Of a DNA stretch of 64,000 bases, positions 1 through 13,405 are shown one piece after another. Origin of the DNA: Parascedosporium putredinis (lineage: Eukaryota > Ascomycota > Sordariomycetes > Microascales > Microascaceae); contig CASHTG010000001.1 of NCBI GenBank assembly GCA_949357655.1, positions 4,898,001 to 4,962,000 on the forward strand. The letters run 5' to 3'. The notes beneath the pieces are model-generated. The model was not told where the DNA came from, ran no database searches, and worked only from the letters and a program-made list of their open reading frames with translations. Position 1 is the stretch's first letter. Each line of letters begins with the position of its first letter. A program made the translations under genes and the position numbers.

Positions 1-989
1 GAGGGAAAAATCGGTTCGGGGGATGAGCAAGAGCTGCCGGCCCCACGTCACAGCCTCCAGAGACAACGTTCAATGAAGCGACGGGATGGTATTGTGGTAT
101 TGTCGTGACAGCCAAAAGGATAGGCTCACTCAACGACCCCAAAAACAGCCATGACATGACGACGAGAGGGGCCAAGGGAATTGACGGATGGATGTGTCAG
201 CTATTCCTCCGTCGCCAGTCTCTGGACTCAGCTCAGGAAGGCACGATCTGTTCCTTCTTTTTTTTTTTTTTTCTTTTTTTTTTTTTTTCTTTTTCTTTTA
301 CCGGGTGAATTCAAAGTGCCTATTGAGGTCAGTGGCCTGTTGGAACTGCCAATTGATGGCGGCTCCCTCGAATCCAACGAATGGTCAGTTTGGTGTACGA
401 TCCTTGAAATTGATGGGGACGGATCCAGGACGTCCCCAAGTCTGCAAGACGCATCGTGAGGGCGTGACATGCGACGCAACATTTCCACATATCCTAGAGA
501 AACCAGCTCTGTTTGCACACGCAAGTACAGGAAGGACAGCGTGCAAACGGCGCTGGTTCCCGTGAATGCTCATCCGGACCCGACCGGGCACACGAAAAGG
601 AAGCTGGGACCGATAAGGCCCCGCTTCCACCAGCACGCTATCACGTGACAAATCCAGGCGCCAGCTCGGCAACTGCCAAAAGTTTAGAGGCGTGAGCTTC
701 TGCGAATTCCCATGCGCGCCACCTTTGCGCCCACCACGACTGCAACCAACATCCGTGATTCCAACCAAAGCTTGACCCGCGTCACAGACCCACGCTCTGC
801 ATCAGGACCATCGACCAACCAAAAAACCTCCAGTTTTCCACCTGAGCCTCCATTTCATCACAGCCCCTCGGCTCCCACCCTCCCCTCCTCATTCGTCACT
901 CGATTTTTATTTCCATCAAAACGATCGCTCGATTTCTTGCTTCGAATCAAACATCCTGCACCGCTCCCAACAGCTCCGCCGCCCCAGCA
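1..989. other. Intergenic, upstream flank of the SR-protein gene
   Basis: No gene is seen. The stretch holds a long T-rich tract at about 257-300, which generates phenylalanine-rich false reading frames. A pyrimidine-rich zone at about 830-985 leads into the start codon at 990 and probably includes the promoter and 5' untranslated region. No TATA box is obvious. Confidence 0.6.
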
Positions 990-2336
990 ATGGTGTCCGA
1001 ATCCGGAACGCGGTCGCGCGGCCGCAGGGGCAGCCGGACCCCCATGTCCAGGGACTCCCGCTCCCCGAGTCCTCGCCGCCGCCAGGACTCTCGATCGCGC
1101 TCTCGCTCACGCACACGTTCCCGATCCTACTCGCGTTCCCCGAGCCCGCGGCGCAACGGACGCTATCGTAGCCGAAGCCGGTCCTACAGCCGCGATCAGA
1201 GCTGGAGTCGCAGCCGTAGCAGGAGTCGGGATAGGGGTGATGGCATCAAGAGTACAAAGGTGAGTTTTGGCTTCCCTTGCTTATTCTTTTCTTTTCCCGT
1301 CCCTCTTCCCCTCCCACCTCTTGTTTGGGCTTAGCAAGGAGGGCGGGCGGGCGGGGGCCGAAAAGCTGGCCCAATATTTCACAAAGTTGCAGGCTTGTGT
1401 AGTTGGGGGCGAGGTATCGATTACTGACCTCAACACCCTTTGTGCAGATTGTCGTGGAGAGATTAACCAAGAACGTAACGGAGGACCATCTACGTGAGAT
1501 CTTTGGCCAATTCGGGCCCATCGATGACCTGGACCTGCCAATGAACAGGCAATGTACGTCCTCATTCCGCCTTCCCTAGCTTCCCACCATACCATTCCCT
1601 CTGCCGATACTTTTTTCTATAGCTCTAGGCGCTAATATTTTCCTTGTTGGGACTCCCATAGTCAACTCCAATCGCGGGACCGCCTATATCCTATACGTCG
1701 ACGAGTTGGACGCCGAGACGGCCGTGGCCAACATGCACGAAGGCCAAATTGACGGCGCCATCATCAACGTTTCCATTGTACTCCCGCGCCGCAAGATCTC
1801 CCCGCACCCCGACGGCCCGCCGTGGTGCCAACATCAACCCCTCCTACCCCCTCCCGGGCGTCGTCCTTCTGCCAATGGCGACAACGGACCTCAGAATACC
1901 AGAGGCAAAGGGGGCCTCCTACCCGTGGCCGACGCCACTCCCCTGCTGGGCGCTACGGCCCGCGTTCGGACACGTGGAGGCCCCGCTCCATGTCTCGTTC
2001 GCCCTCCAGGTCGAGGTCACCCCCTCGGGCCCTGGAGCTCGGGGAGGTGGAGGTGGAGGTGGAGGAGGAGTGGGAGGAGGAGGAGGTGGTGGTGGTAGAG
2101 GTGGGTTTGGCGGCGGAAGTGGTCGATACCGCGAGCGATCCAACTCGTACGCGAGGTCTCCTTCCAGGTCCAGATCCCCACCCCCGCGCCGTGAGCGTGA
2201 TCGCGGCCGCCGTCCCAATAACGGCGACGACCAGCATAGGAGCTTTAGTCGCAGCAGCCACGGTAGCCATAGGCAGCCCAGCCGGTCCCGTTCACCCAGT
2301 AGGGGTCACGGTCACGGCAGGAGGGCATTTCGATGA
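990..2336 (+). CDS. rnps1: RNPS1-like SR-rich RNA-binding splicing factor
   Basis: Nuclear pre-mRNA splicing / exon-junction-type protein. Three exons are read: 990-1259, 1448-1553 and 1662-2336, with donors GTGAGT and GTACGT and both acceptors ending in AG. Residues 1-87 form an RS domain dense in Ser-Arg pairs. About 88-165 form one RRM: IVVERLTKNVTEDHLREIFG is its first strand and helix (RNP2 region), and the segment NRGTAYILYVDE supplies the RNP1-like strand. The C-terminus has a Gly-rich run (about 2041-2110) and a second RS tail ending GHGRRAFR. The order RS-RRM-RS and the RRM text fit RNPS1. In exon 3 the frame changes twice, once between about 1800 and 1830 and once before the poly-Gly run. 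Two lost bases restore 351 codons, so I treat them as sequence errors. The sequence between the two breaks is uncertain. The start ATG is the first in frame and opens directly into the RS domain. Confidence 0.85.
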
Positions 2337-5300
2337 GTGAAAATCACCCGAGCGCGCCCTTGTTTTTACGCGGTTTCATCTCTTTGACACGGCAAGGGCA
2401 CTTGGCGGGGAGGGTTTGTGATATCATGTGGGACAGCCATCGTGCTGATGTGCTGCGAGATTGCGTTGTAATGGAGCTTATCCGCCATCGTTGTCTTTTT
2501 TATTGTTCTTTAATTTTTTTTTCCTTTCTTGCTACTTGCTACTTGCGTTTGTAATATGGCAGTGACGCCAGGCAATGGAAGGGAAATAGGGAAAGGAAAA
2601 GGAAAATGGTTACAAAAGGTCATGCAGAACCGGAACAGGACGGTAGCGAAGAGCTCATCTGACCTGAGGAGGATCAGTGACACACGGAGACGATATGGAA
2701 AGGATTTCGAGAAATGAAATGAAAAAAAAAAAAAAAAAAAGACAAGGAAACTCCCTCAAGCTTCCGTGTGTAATATGTAGATACCCAGATAGTAAAGCAA
2801 GAAGCGCAATCGCACGACCTCTTTTTGTTCCTTTTTTCTTTCTTTCTTTTTCCTTCCAGCCTGCCTCTTATCAGTTTTGCGTCATGCCCCTTGCCTTTGG
2901 AGATGCGTAATCGACCGCATATATTGTTCCTTGGTCACATGAGGTTTTGACCAAGCGAAGTGTCAGCTAAGAAAAAGGAAAGAAAAGGGAAAAAAGGAAA
3001 GATATTTTGGCTGATGCTGCTGAACTGAAGGTCGATTTGACGTCGAGCATCAGCTTCAGACTGAGCAAGTAGGCCAGGCAGGGAAGGTGCGTGCGTCCCC
3101 TGTCCCCCTCAAGGGTTTCTGGCCCCTGGCGCTGTCCGTCCGTTCACGTCCCAAGCTTTTGAGCTTGCATTGGAAAGTTAGTCGGCACTCGTACAATACA
3201 ACATGTCCCCTTGGCAAACGAGGGGCATCCCCGTCCCCGTCGAAAGGACCCTCGTCTCTTTCCGGAAAAAGTTGCATTGCTTTCTTTGGCGAGAGAAGAA
3301 AGAACGAGTGCGGCCTCTCCCTTGCTCGAGAAGAAAGGACCTCGCATTCGTTTACGCCGCGGAAGGAGGACGGAGGACATCGTCTCACTTAATTTCGTGC
3401 AAACATGTCTTGCGGCAAGGCATAACAAGAAATTCTTTGCGACATGGTAAAAGGAAGAAAAGCAAAGCTACAAAAGGAGGAGGCCAAAAAAGAAGAAAAA
3501 AAAAGAAAGAAAGGGCAAGACAGCCTTCTTCCTCCTTTGGCCCCCTCATTCCTGAATTCTCACCTTTTTGACAAGGGTTTTAAGAATCCGATTTTGATCT
3601 TGTTTACCAAGACCTGATTGAGGGTCGCAAGAACTGACGAATATGGTAGTCGATTTTTATCTCTCTCTCTTTAGGTCCATTTTCTATTTTCATCTCGTCC
3701 CTCGTGCGGAACATTGAGCTAGTGCTCTCAACTGAGGTGCAGCGAAGCGGTTTAACCTTTGCAAAAGTAACCCTGGCGAGGCTATGATCTGACGAGACGT
3801 GGACCGGATTGGGGGGGCTGGCTGCCTGGGGGTCAGTCGTCAGGCACACACATCTTGTCATGGAGTGTCTGTTTCTGGGACCGCCAAGGAGATCGTGACC
3901 GGCCAGCGCGGCAAGACATTGCACGCGGAGCCGCTCCGAGGGTCAAAAGGGAAAAGCACAAAGTACCGTAATACAAAGTCTAATATTTCTTGTGTCGAGA
4001 AACGAACATTTGAACATTGCCAGGGTTGCAGTGCGCTGGAGGGGGATAGAATGGAGGTGCAGGTAGAGGCGCCGTGCAGCACGACCTTTCAATGTTCGCT
4101 GGGAAACGCCACAATCCTGCACCTCCAGGGGTGGTGCCCCAACGACGGGCAACACTCTCCGCGGCCCCATGCCTGTGACCATGACCACACCCGGTTCGGT
4201 CCCGTTTCACCCACGATTCGGGCACGGAAACACCAAAAGAGTATTAGAACCCCCAAAAATGAGGGAGAATTGTCGGCTGCGCAAAGAAGCCAAGACCTCG
4301 CCATGGTGCCCCGCGGAGCCGAACAAGCGTACAAAGCCTCCTCAGGCGTTGGCCGATGCAACGTGATTTGCGGATACATGTGTATGGGAAGGGACACGAG
4401 AGGTGAAGAGCGAAACGAAACGAAACGTGAGTGTGGCGATGCACTCGGTGGATGGGATGGTGAAGTTGGGACGGGGGAAGGGGGGTGTGATATCAAATTT
4501 AAAGTGTAGATATTCATTTGAAAAGAGCCCCTTCTCTTCTTGCAAAGAGATAGTAAAAGAGGCGGCAGAGAAAGAGAAAGTATAGTCGAGCCACATGATA
4601 CGGCGAGGATATTAACGAGGGCGTCAAGTTGAAGTTGATGTTAGCTGGATATGCTTTACATTCAACGACGACGATGCATCAAAAGTTAAAATTTGGCAAG
4701 AAGGTGGAGAACGGGATATCAATCAATCCATCCATCATCCCACTTGATCTGGGTTAATTTCATGTCCTTATTGGGACACAAGGGGAAAGGATGGGGTTTC
4801 TCTTTCCTAGTCGTGGATGGATGAAGGAAGGTCACATGGATAACTCTGATCTGCGGAGAGCCCAGGTGGCTCGCCAGCGGGAAGGCACGCAAGGTCGCTA
4901 AAGCTCGAAAGGATTTGATCGATGTGAACATGGCATCTACCCAACACAACAGACGCACGCACATACCCATGCGGATGGATCAATTGATACGTCAAACTGA
5001 TCGATTCCCCAACTAGTGCCCTGAGATGGGTGGATAGATGTACATGTCCATCAATTGGATCCATTTGATGGATGCACGCATGCACGCTGAAGCGAAAGCC
5101 GTGCTCCATCACCTACATCTAGGTGTCGCAGGAATCCCGACGGCTGCACCAGGCAGAGAACCTCCTGCAACACAATCCTCATCTATCCCATGTCTGGTGT
5201 CCCGATCTTTCTTCCGTCAGATACACAGTCACTCCCGTTGTTTCTCGACACCTCTCTCGGGCCGTCGCCTACCAACTGAATTACCTTTTTTTTTTTTTTT

Positions 5301-8300
5301 TTCTTTCTCCTTTTTCTTCCCCTTGTCACCACGGTTCTTGCCTTGGGCCTTAGCAGAATTACAGCCGGATCATTTGCTCCGTCAAAGCTTGGGAAAGATT
5401 GGCGTTCAGTCGTTCCTTCGTCTGATCCAAAAGCGCCATCAGTCAACGAGGAAGCGGCCTCCAAAAGGATCGAGGGTCGCAGAATCAAGGACCGCAGAAT
5501 CAAGGGACACAGAAAAGGAATACAGGATCAAGACAAGGGGGTTCGAGTTGGTGGGGTTGTGAATAATGCAATTGGGCCGTCGCCGTGTGTGCCTGGCGAT
5601 ATGCTGCTCCCCCACCCCACAGTCCTCACTGGCTTCTTGGCCAAGCTGTCGTGACGTGACGTGACGCATGTCCGGCCGTCAACCGTCCAATTCGGACGCG
5701 CTGATGCCTTGTGGAAAGAAAGGCCCGAGGCTAGGATCAAGGGTTCCGGAAGTGCTTTGAATGGATCCTAGATTAATACAAGTAATAATACTCGCCTTTT
5801 TCCCTCCTCGCCTTGCCAAAAAAGAAAAAAGGAAAGAAGTTGCCCCCTTCCCTCTTTCCTTTGGAGCTAACGTTGGGTAGCGCCAACAGCAATTACTCGG
5901 ATTGGCTTAGCGTGGGTCCGTCCCTCTTTCCCCTCTGCCCTGTCTCGATCGACATGACCCGGCCAAAGGGGGTAGAAGGGGGACAAATCGGGGGAACGAC
6001 CCTGCTGAGCTCCGGAAATGTGGGGCTCTGGCCCGTTGCCGGATACGGAGGGGATCGAGAGCACAATCAAAGGAAACAAACATTTGCACTCGCCGTCACA
6101 CCCCTAAAGAGGAAATGGCATTTGATCGATCGGGATGCTAACTAGGTTCAATGTTGATTCACGTTGCCATCATGGTGCTTCCTTCCTCGGGCCAATCCCT
6201 CGCGCCTTCTTTTTCTCCGTCGTTGCTATTTTGGCCTTTCTCACGAAGCAAGGCATAATACTGCTTGAGGTTCTTCTTAATCTCACCCTCACGCCTCACG
6301 CTTCCCCAAGGCTGAACATGGACGGATCCTTCTTCTCGACGGAATGAGGGTCTCATTTCACCTTTGCACCATGGCCTGTAACTTATCCTCCCCCACCCCG
6401 GTCTTGGGGGCCGAGAATGGCTGCGGCGCTTGTGGACCATGTCAACGATTCACGCTGTCACCGTTCGTCCCCCCTCTTCTTCTCCAACCGACCTACCCTT
6501 GCCTTCGTCCAAGGAACATTGATTGATTGGCAGGGTACTTACTTGGGGAGCTTGAACGCCGATATTTTCAGCGGAGACGATGACAGCTTTTCGGCTTTTG
6601 GGGGTTCAATCAAAGCCCGCCTACCTGCCCCCATCGAGAAATGGCCAGCCAGCCAGGAGATTTTTGGGGCCCTGGAGATGACAGTGAATGGTGGTTTCTC
6701 CCCCGCGCCTCTTCCTTCCCGTCCATCAATGTTCTTCATTGTCTGTTTCTTTTTTCCTCTTTCCTTGGTTTGGTGACTCGAGGGTAGGGGAAAACAAAAG
6801 AGACCTAATAAAAAAACTCTCAAGGCTCACACTCGAAAAGACTATCCCACAACCCTTTTTTCCCTTCCCTCTTTTTGTGACTCCATCCTGGGGCTTGGTG
6901 TTCTTCTTCTTCTTCCATCGTCCCCCGGACTAATGCGACGCGACACTCAAGCACGGCCACTCTCTGGGCAACCCGACCCGGTCCCGTTCCTTGTTCACCA
7001 GCGAGCGCTTCGCCTTTGAGCTTCGACGTCGTGTAATAGGCAAGAGCCCCGCCTGTTGGAGGACATTGGACAAATGAATTCATGGATGGCATTGGACCGA
7101 GCATCAAACCAACAGCGACACCCGCCAACATCCACCGAGCCAAACAGCGCACGGCATCCGCGAACCCCATACTAAATTAGGAGCGGGTATGCACACAGTC
7201 ATTCTCGTCAAGGCCAGCCAACCCGAGAGATCACCAACCCAACTTGCTGTTAAGCCTCAATTGCGTTCGTCTTCTCTTTTTTTTTTTAATGAAACCTCAA
7301 TTTTCTCTCGTCCTCCCTAGCCCCGTCAATCAGGCAGCGAGCGCGACCCTAACGGAATGAGGCTGTTCCCCTGTACGTTCCTTCGAGGCCCAGGTTGCCT
7401 CAACTCTCTCTGTGTGTCTCTTTCGCTCTCCACACCTATGCATCGCGCTTCCCCAACTAGCATCCACTCATGTTCCTCCGGGTATCTCACTCATACATTC
7501 ACGATGCTCGGCCCTTGCCTCGCTCCCGGCCGCAGGCAGCATCCGACCTCATTTCCTCATTTTTGTTTCTTTTCACCCCTTCCCCAATTCTCCGTATGCA
7601 TGGTCTCCCTACTGTTGGATAGTTGGTGATTTTTTTATGTGGTCCCTCCTCATGATGGAGCCCCAAACTCTTGGCTTTTGTTCGTTGTTGGCTCGGGATG
7701 CCTATTACTCGAGAAGCGGGAACAGAAGAAGAAGGGAAAAAACCACATCTACTATTTAAACAAATCCATCCGCGTAACACCTCAGTCTTCGTGTTTGATT
7801 GCTCATCCATTTGGTAGAAATCAGTCATCGTCGATTGACCCTCTTCTTTCCTTTCTTTTTCTGCTCTTCTTTTGTTACACCGCAGCACCAGAGCTGCCCC
7901 CTTGAGTCCTACGCGGGACCGGCCTGATTTTTAACACTCCAACGTGTGGTACGTCCTGGGAACACGCCGCTCTTACAGCCCCAGCTCTCGCTGGTCCGAA
8001 ATGTCTGCTGCAGCTTCTCTTCACCCACGCACGCCCTGCGCGCTCGGATCGGGAGGAGCTGTCAGACAAGAAGCCAGCTGACTTTTCTTTTTCGGCTCTA
8101 TTTTTTTCTTTATTCTTTATAATGCGCTTTATAACTGCCTGTATAACCTTGAATTTCTTTCTGACACTCGTCTAGTTTGGTCGCGAGGAAACCCAGAGAT
8201 CTATACGACGCCGGGGTGCAATCACCTGCTCCCCGGTGAGCAAACACAGCTCCGTCCCGCGCGCACCGCAGACTACCATCTCATCATCCCCATATCTTTC

Positions 8301-8888
8301 CGGCTTTGCGGTGGAAAAGGCCCCCGCCCATTCCCCTACGCCTATTATTTGCATCCTATTCCTTCCCACCCCCTTTCTCTCACTGGTTTTCCTTCCAAGA
8401 ATCCGGCCCCCAGTCTCCCCAAGTAGCACAGCCTTGGGGGTAGTTATTGCCAGAGAGAAGCAGAGTGACAGAGCGAAGACGTGGACAGCCGAAGTCACCC
8501 CCTCCCGCTCTTCCCTAGTCTCGTGTGCCGTTCTGCCCTACGCCTGTGCCACCCTCTCTCACCCCTCCCCCTCCCCCAATCTTCCGGGGGTTGTCGATGA
8601 CGGGACCGACGCCCCGGTAGTGCGGTACTCGAGGCATCTTTTGCCTCCTCCCGCTCCCGCCTCGGCCACTTCCAACGGCGAGGAAGGCTCCCTAGGCTAT
8701 CTCGATCATCACCTTGCTCTCCCCCTTTTCCCTTTCCTCACCCAACACTCAACACTGCCAACAACGGTGTAAGCTCTGACGTGTAAGCTGTGAGCCACAT
8801 TCTTCCTTTTTTCTCTTCTACAAAAAGCCTTCTCGCCTTCCTTTTCCAAGATACATCTCTAGACAGAAACATATATAACACAACCATC
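2337..8888. other. Long gene-poor stretch
   Basis: I see no supported gene over 6.5 kb on either strand. The sequence has A and T homopolymers (about 2717-2740 and 5285-5302), pyrimidine-rich patches and AAG/GAA-rich patches near 3440-3520. All the short reading frames here are low-complexity or lack a protein-like pattern. One TCAATTGA palindrome lies at 4980-4987. With the window's high rate of frame errors, a small gene could be hidden, but nothing supports one. Confidence 0.5.
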
Positions 8889-9307
8889 ATGATCCGCCCT
8901 CACCCCATTCTCTCAGGGCCCTCTCCTGAGACTCTCAAGTCAACAAGGGATTCAAGACAAGGCCACGTCCATCACGCCCAGAGCCATCACGCGAGGTTCA
9001 GACCCAACCGTACTCTGTCTCCATCCGCTTCTCATCTTGCGCGAGGAGGACGCCGCCGAAACGGACCTTATTCGTACCAGAGTCGCGGGTATCGCACGCC
9101 GTTGCACCTCACCAGGGACGAAAAATATCCTCTTCAAAACTGGAGGCACGATCCGTTGGACTCAACGCCCCATATGCCTGTCCCGTTCAGCCCTCCTACC
9201 CCTCCTCCTCGGCCCCGGCCGGGTCCCTTGGGACCCCGACCTCCGCCCAACACGCCGACACCTCCTCCGTCTCCACGCTAATCGGAGACGCGCAGATGGT
9301 TCTTTGA
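8889..9307 (+). CDS. Candidate small Pro/Ser-rich protein (weak)
   Basis: Not recognised. An ATG at 8889 (context ATCATGATC) opens a frame beginning MIRPHPILSG that becomes proline-rich. Near 9160-9200 the more protein-like frame changes: the shifted frame reads YACPVQPSYPSSSAPAG and ends GDAQMVL at a stop at 9305-9307, with strongly GC-biased third positions. One lost base joins the two parts into 140 codons, as in the neighbouring real genes. No domain, signal peptide or membrane segment is visible, and a third frame is also open across part of the region. It could equally be untranslated sequence of an unseen gene. Confidence 0.3.
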
Positions 9308-12095
9308 TAATATGGGGTCTACACTCCCCGCGCCTTTATGCCTCTTTTTTGGCAGCCCGGCTCTCTTGCGCTCGGCGGCTCTTTTGCTGAGGATGCCCCT
9401 ATGCTCTGCTTTCGGTGCAGAGGTGGGCTTCACTCTTTCTCGTTTGCACTTGGCTGAATGAGGCGGTATAGGGTAATGTCCCGGCGGGCTATATCGCGCC
9501 TTAATAGAGGGAAATGAATAGTTTCTTGTTGTGAAGGATTACTAGCCTACACATGCAGTGGCTAGGACCTGAGACTTGAGGGTGTTTAACCCTCATGATA
9601 GATGTGCTCGTGGTTAAACCTAGTTTCTGGGGGACGAAGAGTCTATGTTTAGTGTATGAGCAACCGGCCGCAAGGCCTTGATACTGGGGCTAATTTTAAC
9701 CCGTGATGGATATACAGCTCGTTGTTTTTCCTTACTGTTCTTGTCCGTTTCTGTCTGTCTCTATCTCGCCTTTGTCTCTCCTTTGTTCTGGTCTCTACGC
9801 GTTCGTCTTTTACTTTTTTATCTCGTTTCTGTCCGACAAGGCTCTCTATGACCTCCTTCGCTCCTCGATCAATTTTAGACGTATTTTACTCTATTCAAAT
9901 AGACCTGCTATACAGCCGACTACTTTGTTTCTTGGCGAGTCTATGTGCTCTGAGGACTGTGACCTCATGTTTGACTTTTACCATTTTCCACATGTCTGTC
10001 CTGTAGACGTAAATGATAAGATGTAAGCGCGTCTTGCTTCCCCTTTCCCGGACACGCGTAGGGAACATTATGCCGTTAACAGCCGGAGGGTGCCTGAATT
10101 GACTCATAGGGCATCGAGCTGAGCCAACATCCCATTACATTAATTTTTGTTCTTTGGAACTTATGAACACATTATCACAAAAAGAACAACCAGTTGATGC
10201 ACCTGCTGAATAAGTCCCCTGATCGTCTATACCTCTCCATGCCTGGATCGTGAGTCAAGCCGGAGCTGAGGCAAGCACACATGAGTGGGGAGTGTGGCGT
10301 GGTGGATGGCGGTTGGTGTTGGTGGCTAGAGGTCGATGAACGACCTACACATCACCTGCGCTCCTACCATCTTGATCCAGCACAGGAATAAGTGGGCTTA
10401 GGGATAACATACATTCTCGGAACCGAACAAGGACAAACAAAAGAGCAATAAAACATGTGCTTTGATGACCCAACGGAGACGAGGCGAGCGAGCACGGGAA
10501 CACGGGCGGTTTAAGAGACGCGCCAAGAAGGAGGAAATCGGACGCGCACCAAGGAAAAGGAAATAATAATAGAAAAAGACAAGTTGGTTGCCTCCGCTCA
10601 ACGGCCCGAGTCACCTCCGTCGGGACTTGAAGACGGCCGTCGGTACCGGAAGGATGAGGCGAAAGTAGCTGTTAGATGGACCGAGACGGAGCAGGAAAGG
10701 GGGAAAAAAAAGGGAGGCGATGTGATGTGTATGACTTGCTGGAGGTCGCGATCGGTCACGAGACGATCACGGGACGGCATGGTCGCTGTGCGTGTGCGGC
10801 GCCGGTCCCGACGGGGGAGAGCGGGAGGGTGTCATGGTTACATGAAGGGGTGTGCGTGGGAAGGGAGGCGTGGTCGAGGGTCGAGGAAAGGAAGGGGGAA
10901 AGAGAGATAGTTGGGAACTGACGCGAAGTGGAATCAGGAGAGGTATAGTTGCCAAAAAAGGGCTAGGGAGCTTGGAAGGATCCGGGTTGCACAAAGATGG
11001 TCGAGAGTGTGGCGAGGTTGGAAAATAGCGTGGTCTTAGTGGGATATGGGCTGGGCTGGGGCGCAAGGTCTAGTCACCACCATGAGGAAGAGCTTTTGAT
11101 TTGTTCTATCCATTTTTCTTTTCTTTTTAATTTCCCGTTTTTTGTGTATACATGTAGGTTTTTTTGGAGGGTTCCCTTGTCCCGTGTAACGCCTCTATTT
11201 CTGGGAGGCGTCTAAAGCGTCTAGGCTGAGGAAAAGGAAAGAAACCGGGGGTGTCCAGCTGGAGGAAGGAGTTGGGGGTGGAAGAGCGTGGGGCGTAGGG
11301 CCAGCGTAGGGCAAAAGGAAACGGGGAAGAAGAACCTCGGTTGGTCAATGGGGTCTGGAAGAGGGATGTTAAACGAGATTGCACAAACGTTACAGAGAGA
11401 GAGGTCGGAGGATGAAGGGGGCGTGTGGGTGAGGCTCTTTCTTTTGGACCGTGTTAACGTGAGCTGACAAGCCATGACGACGAATGCTATCTTGGGGACA
11501 TGGAGGCACTTTGATACTACATGGAGATACTAGGGGCATTATGCACAGGCGGGCAGGGGTCCGGGGTTTCAACGGGCCGAGAGGAGAACTTGTGGGGCTG
11601 ACGCGCACGCGGCGCCGTCGTGGATCTTTGCGAAACAAGGGAAAAAAATCAAGGATGGTGGTGTGTTCGCTGCTATCTATATACACTAAATTGTTCGGCT
11701 TGACCTCTTATTCCTGTTTAGGAAAGAAGAGAGAGAGAGAGGATGGGATGAGTTAAGCGGGAAGTCATCTCTAGGGTTCTATGCATCCTTTGCGTCTCCT
11801 TGGCGGCAGGGGCTTGAAGAAAGGAAGTGCAGGCTAAGAGATGGGCTCATGCCCTTGATGATAGTGTGAATAGCTTCAAGGGAATCAAGCGGTTTGGTTT
11901 GTTTTCTCATTCTTGCCTCGATTCTATTACATTTCTGGATTATTTCTTACATGTATCTTATTCGTCGTCTCTTGGCACTCGCGATCCCCTGTCGTGTCCC
12001 GTCGTCCCTTTTTCCCGTTAGCTATTCGCTGTATTTTTGATATCTCCACGTCCGTGAAGGAAGGGGGGTTCCCCACCACTAAACGGAGCAGGATG
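9308..12095. other. Intergenic stretch
   Basis: No gene is seen. T/C-rich sequence occurs around 9720-9850, and purine-rich (plus strand) sequence around 10540-10950 and 11220-11440. Reading frames across these are biased-composition artefacts. Confidence 0.5.
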
Positions 12096-12408
12096 CTAGA
12101 GCGCAATCTTTGCGTGCGCGTATGTCAGATTATAGTGAGCTTCCTCGGGCGTTTTCATATCTAGCGAGTCAAGTGAAAGAAAAAAAGAAAGAAAAAAGAA
12201 AGAAAAAAGACAGAAACAAAGGAAATGAGAGGAGGGGAGGCGCTGCGCGCTGGCGGAGTCCACGAGGCGGCGCAGCAGAAGCTCGGTACTGTTTGGCAAT
12301 CTCTGTGACGAACTCGAGACCCCACGATGAGGGGAGGACTGGAGGATTCAAGTACCCCACCCCCTTTCCTCCCGGCGACACCCGAGGGAGGTGTATGTTG
12401 GTGGCCAT
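12096..12408 (-). CDS. Candidate very small gene (weak)
   Basis: Not recognised. On the minus strand an ATG at 12408 (context ATAGATGGCC) begins MATNIHLPRVSPGGKGVGYL and continues with protein-like text (LEFVTEIAKQ). A second frame follows with GC-rich third positions (STELLLRRLVDSASAQ). After a T/C-rich tract that looks like an intron 3' end, and a CTAG acceptor at about 12161, comes MKTPEEAHYNLTYAHAKIAL and a stop at 12096. A frame change and an intron both have to be assumed, and no good donor site is visible. The evidence is composition and short protein-like segments only. Confidence 0.22.
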
Positions 12409-13405
12409 CTATCGTGCGTAAGCGAGGGCTTGCCCGCCGCGAATGAGAGCGATGTAGTAATATCGAAATTTTAGATGGCGAAATGATGATGTGAGGATTG
12501 GATTTCAGGCAGCGACCTCGTGATAGTTCTGGGTTTCTGCTACTTCTTTGGTCTGTTGGAAGCTGCACCTAGATTAGTGTTTGGCACAAGACGGCGTCGG
12601 GGTTTGGAAATGGAAAAAGGAGGACAAGATGGCCAGTATCGTGATGTGGGGAGTGTATAGAGGTGCTGTATCAGCAAACATACATGGATGTATTCATTGA
12701 TGTCGATGCAACCATCAATGCAAGGGCTCAAGCCAAGATCTTGCCAAGTAGGTGCGGGGGTCAGACGGTTATCAGGGTTGAATCTTGAAAAATAGAAATA
12801 CTGTATATGCATTGATATATGTACAAGGATCAAGACTTTCCCAATACCTCCTCGATATCAAGATGAGAAAATGTTACGATGTTGACTTTGTGTGTGTGAA
12901 AAAACCCCTTTCGCCCAGTGTGCGCCAACAAGAACAAGACAGAAGAGGGATATCCCGAGTCTAAAAACAAACAACCAAGGGAACAGCTAAAGAGGCCCCA
13001 TTGGCCGATCAGAAATGAAACCCGTCCGATGTGTGGAAAGTGAAATGTGGAAAGTGAAATCCTAATAGTACAATTTTTCAAACTCTTTGGTGCAAAGAAA
13101 AACAATGAACAAAGAAAAGGCGAAATGACAGTGGTACTGGAAACGCGGGTCGGGTCCGTTCCTTGGTGCTGATCTCGACTCCGAAACAAGCTATGGTGAT
13201 GGTCAAAGGGAAAGAGAGATGAAGGAGATGAACGATGGCGGCACGCCGGACTTGGTGATGAAAAGAGAAAGGAAAAGAGAGAGAGAGAGAGAGAGAGTTG
13301 TCGAGATGGTCGACATGACTCTGATGCTTGCTTGGCGAGCAAGATGTCAAGGGTTGTATAAGCGAACATATAGATAGATCCATAGAAATGTGGTGTAAGA
13401 TGACT
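12409..13405. other. 3' flank of the glycosyltransferase gene
   Basis: No gene is seen. This lies downstream of the minus-strand glycosyltransferase stop codon and likely includes its 3' untranslated region. It contains the short GA repeat noted separately. Confidence 0.5.
13276..13297. repeat. (AG)n microsatellite, about 11 copies
   Basis: A perfect GA dinucleotide run within a wider purine-rich patch, about 110 bp beyond the stop codon of the minus-strand glycosyltransferase. Confidence 0.9.

Noticed and set aside
181..565. Phenylalanine- and lysine-rich frames
   Set aside because: They come from the T-rich homopolymer tract and have no protein-like features.
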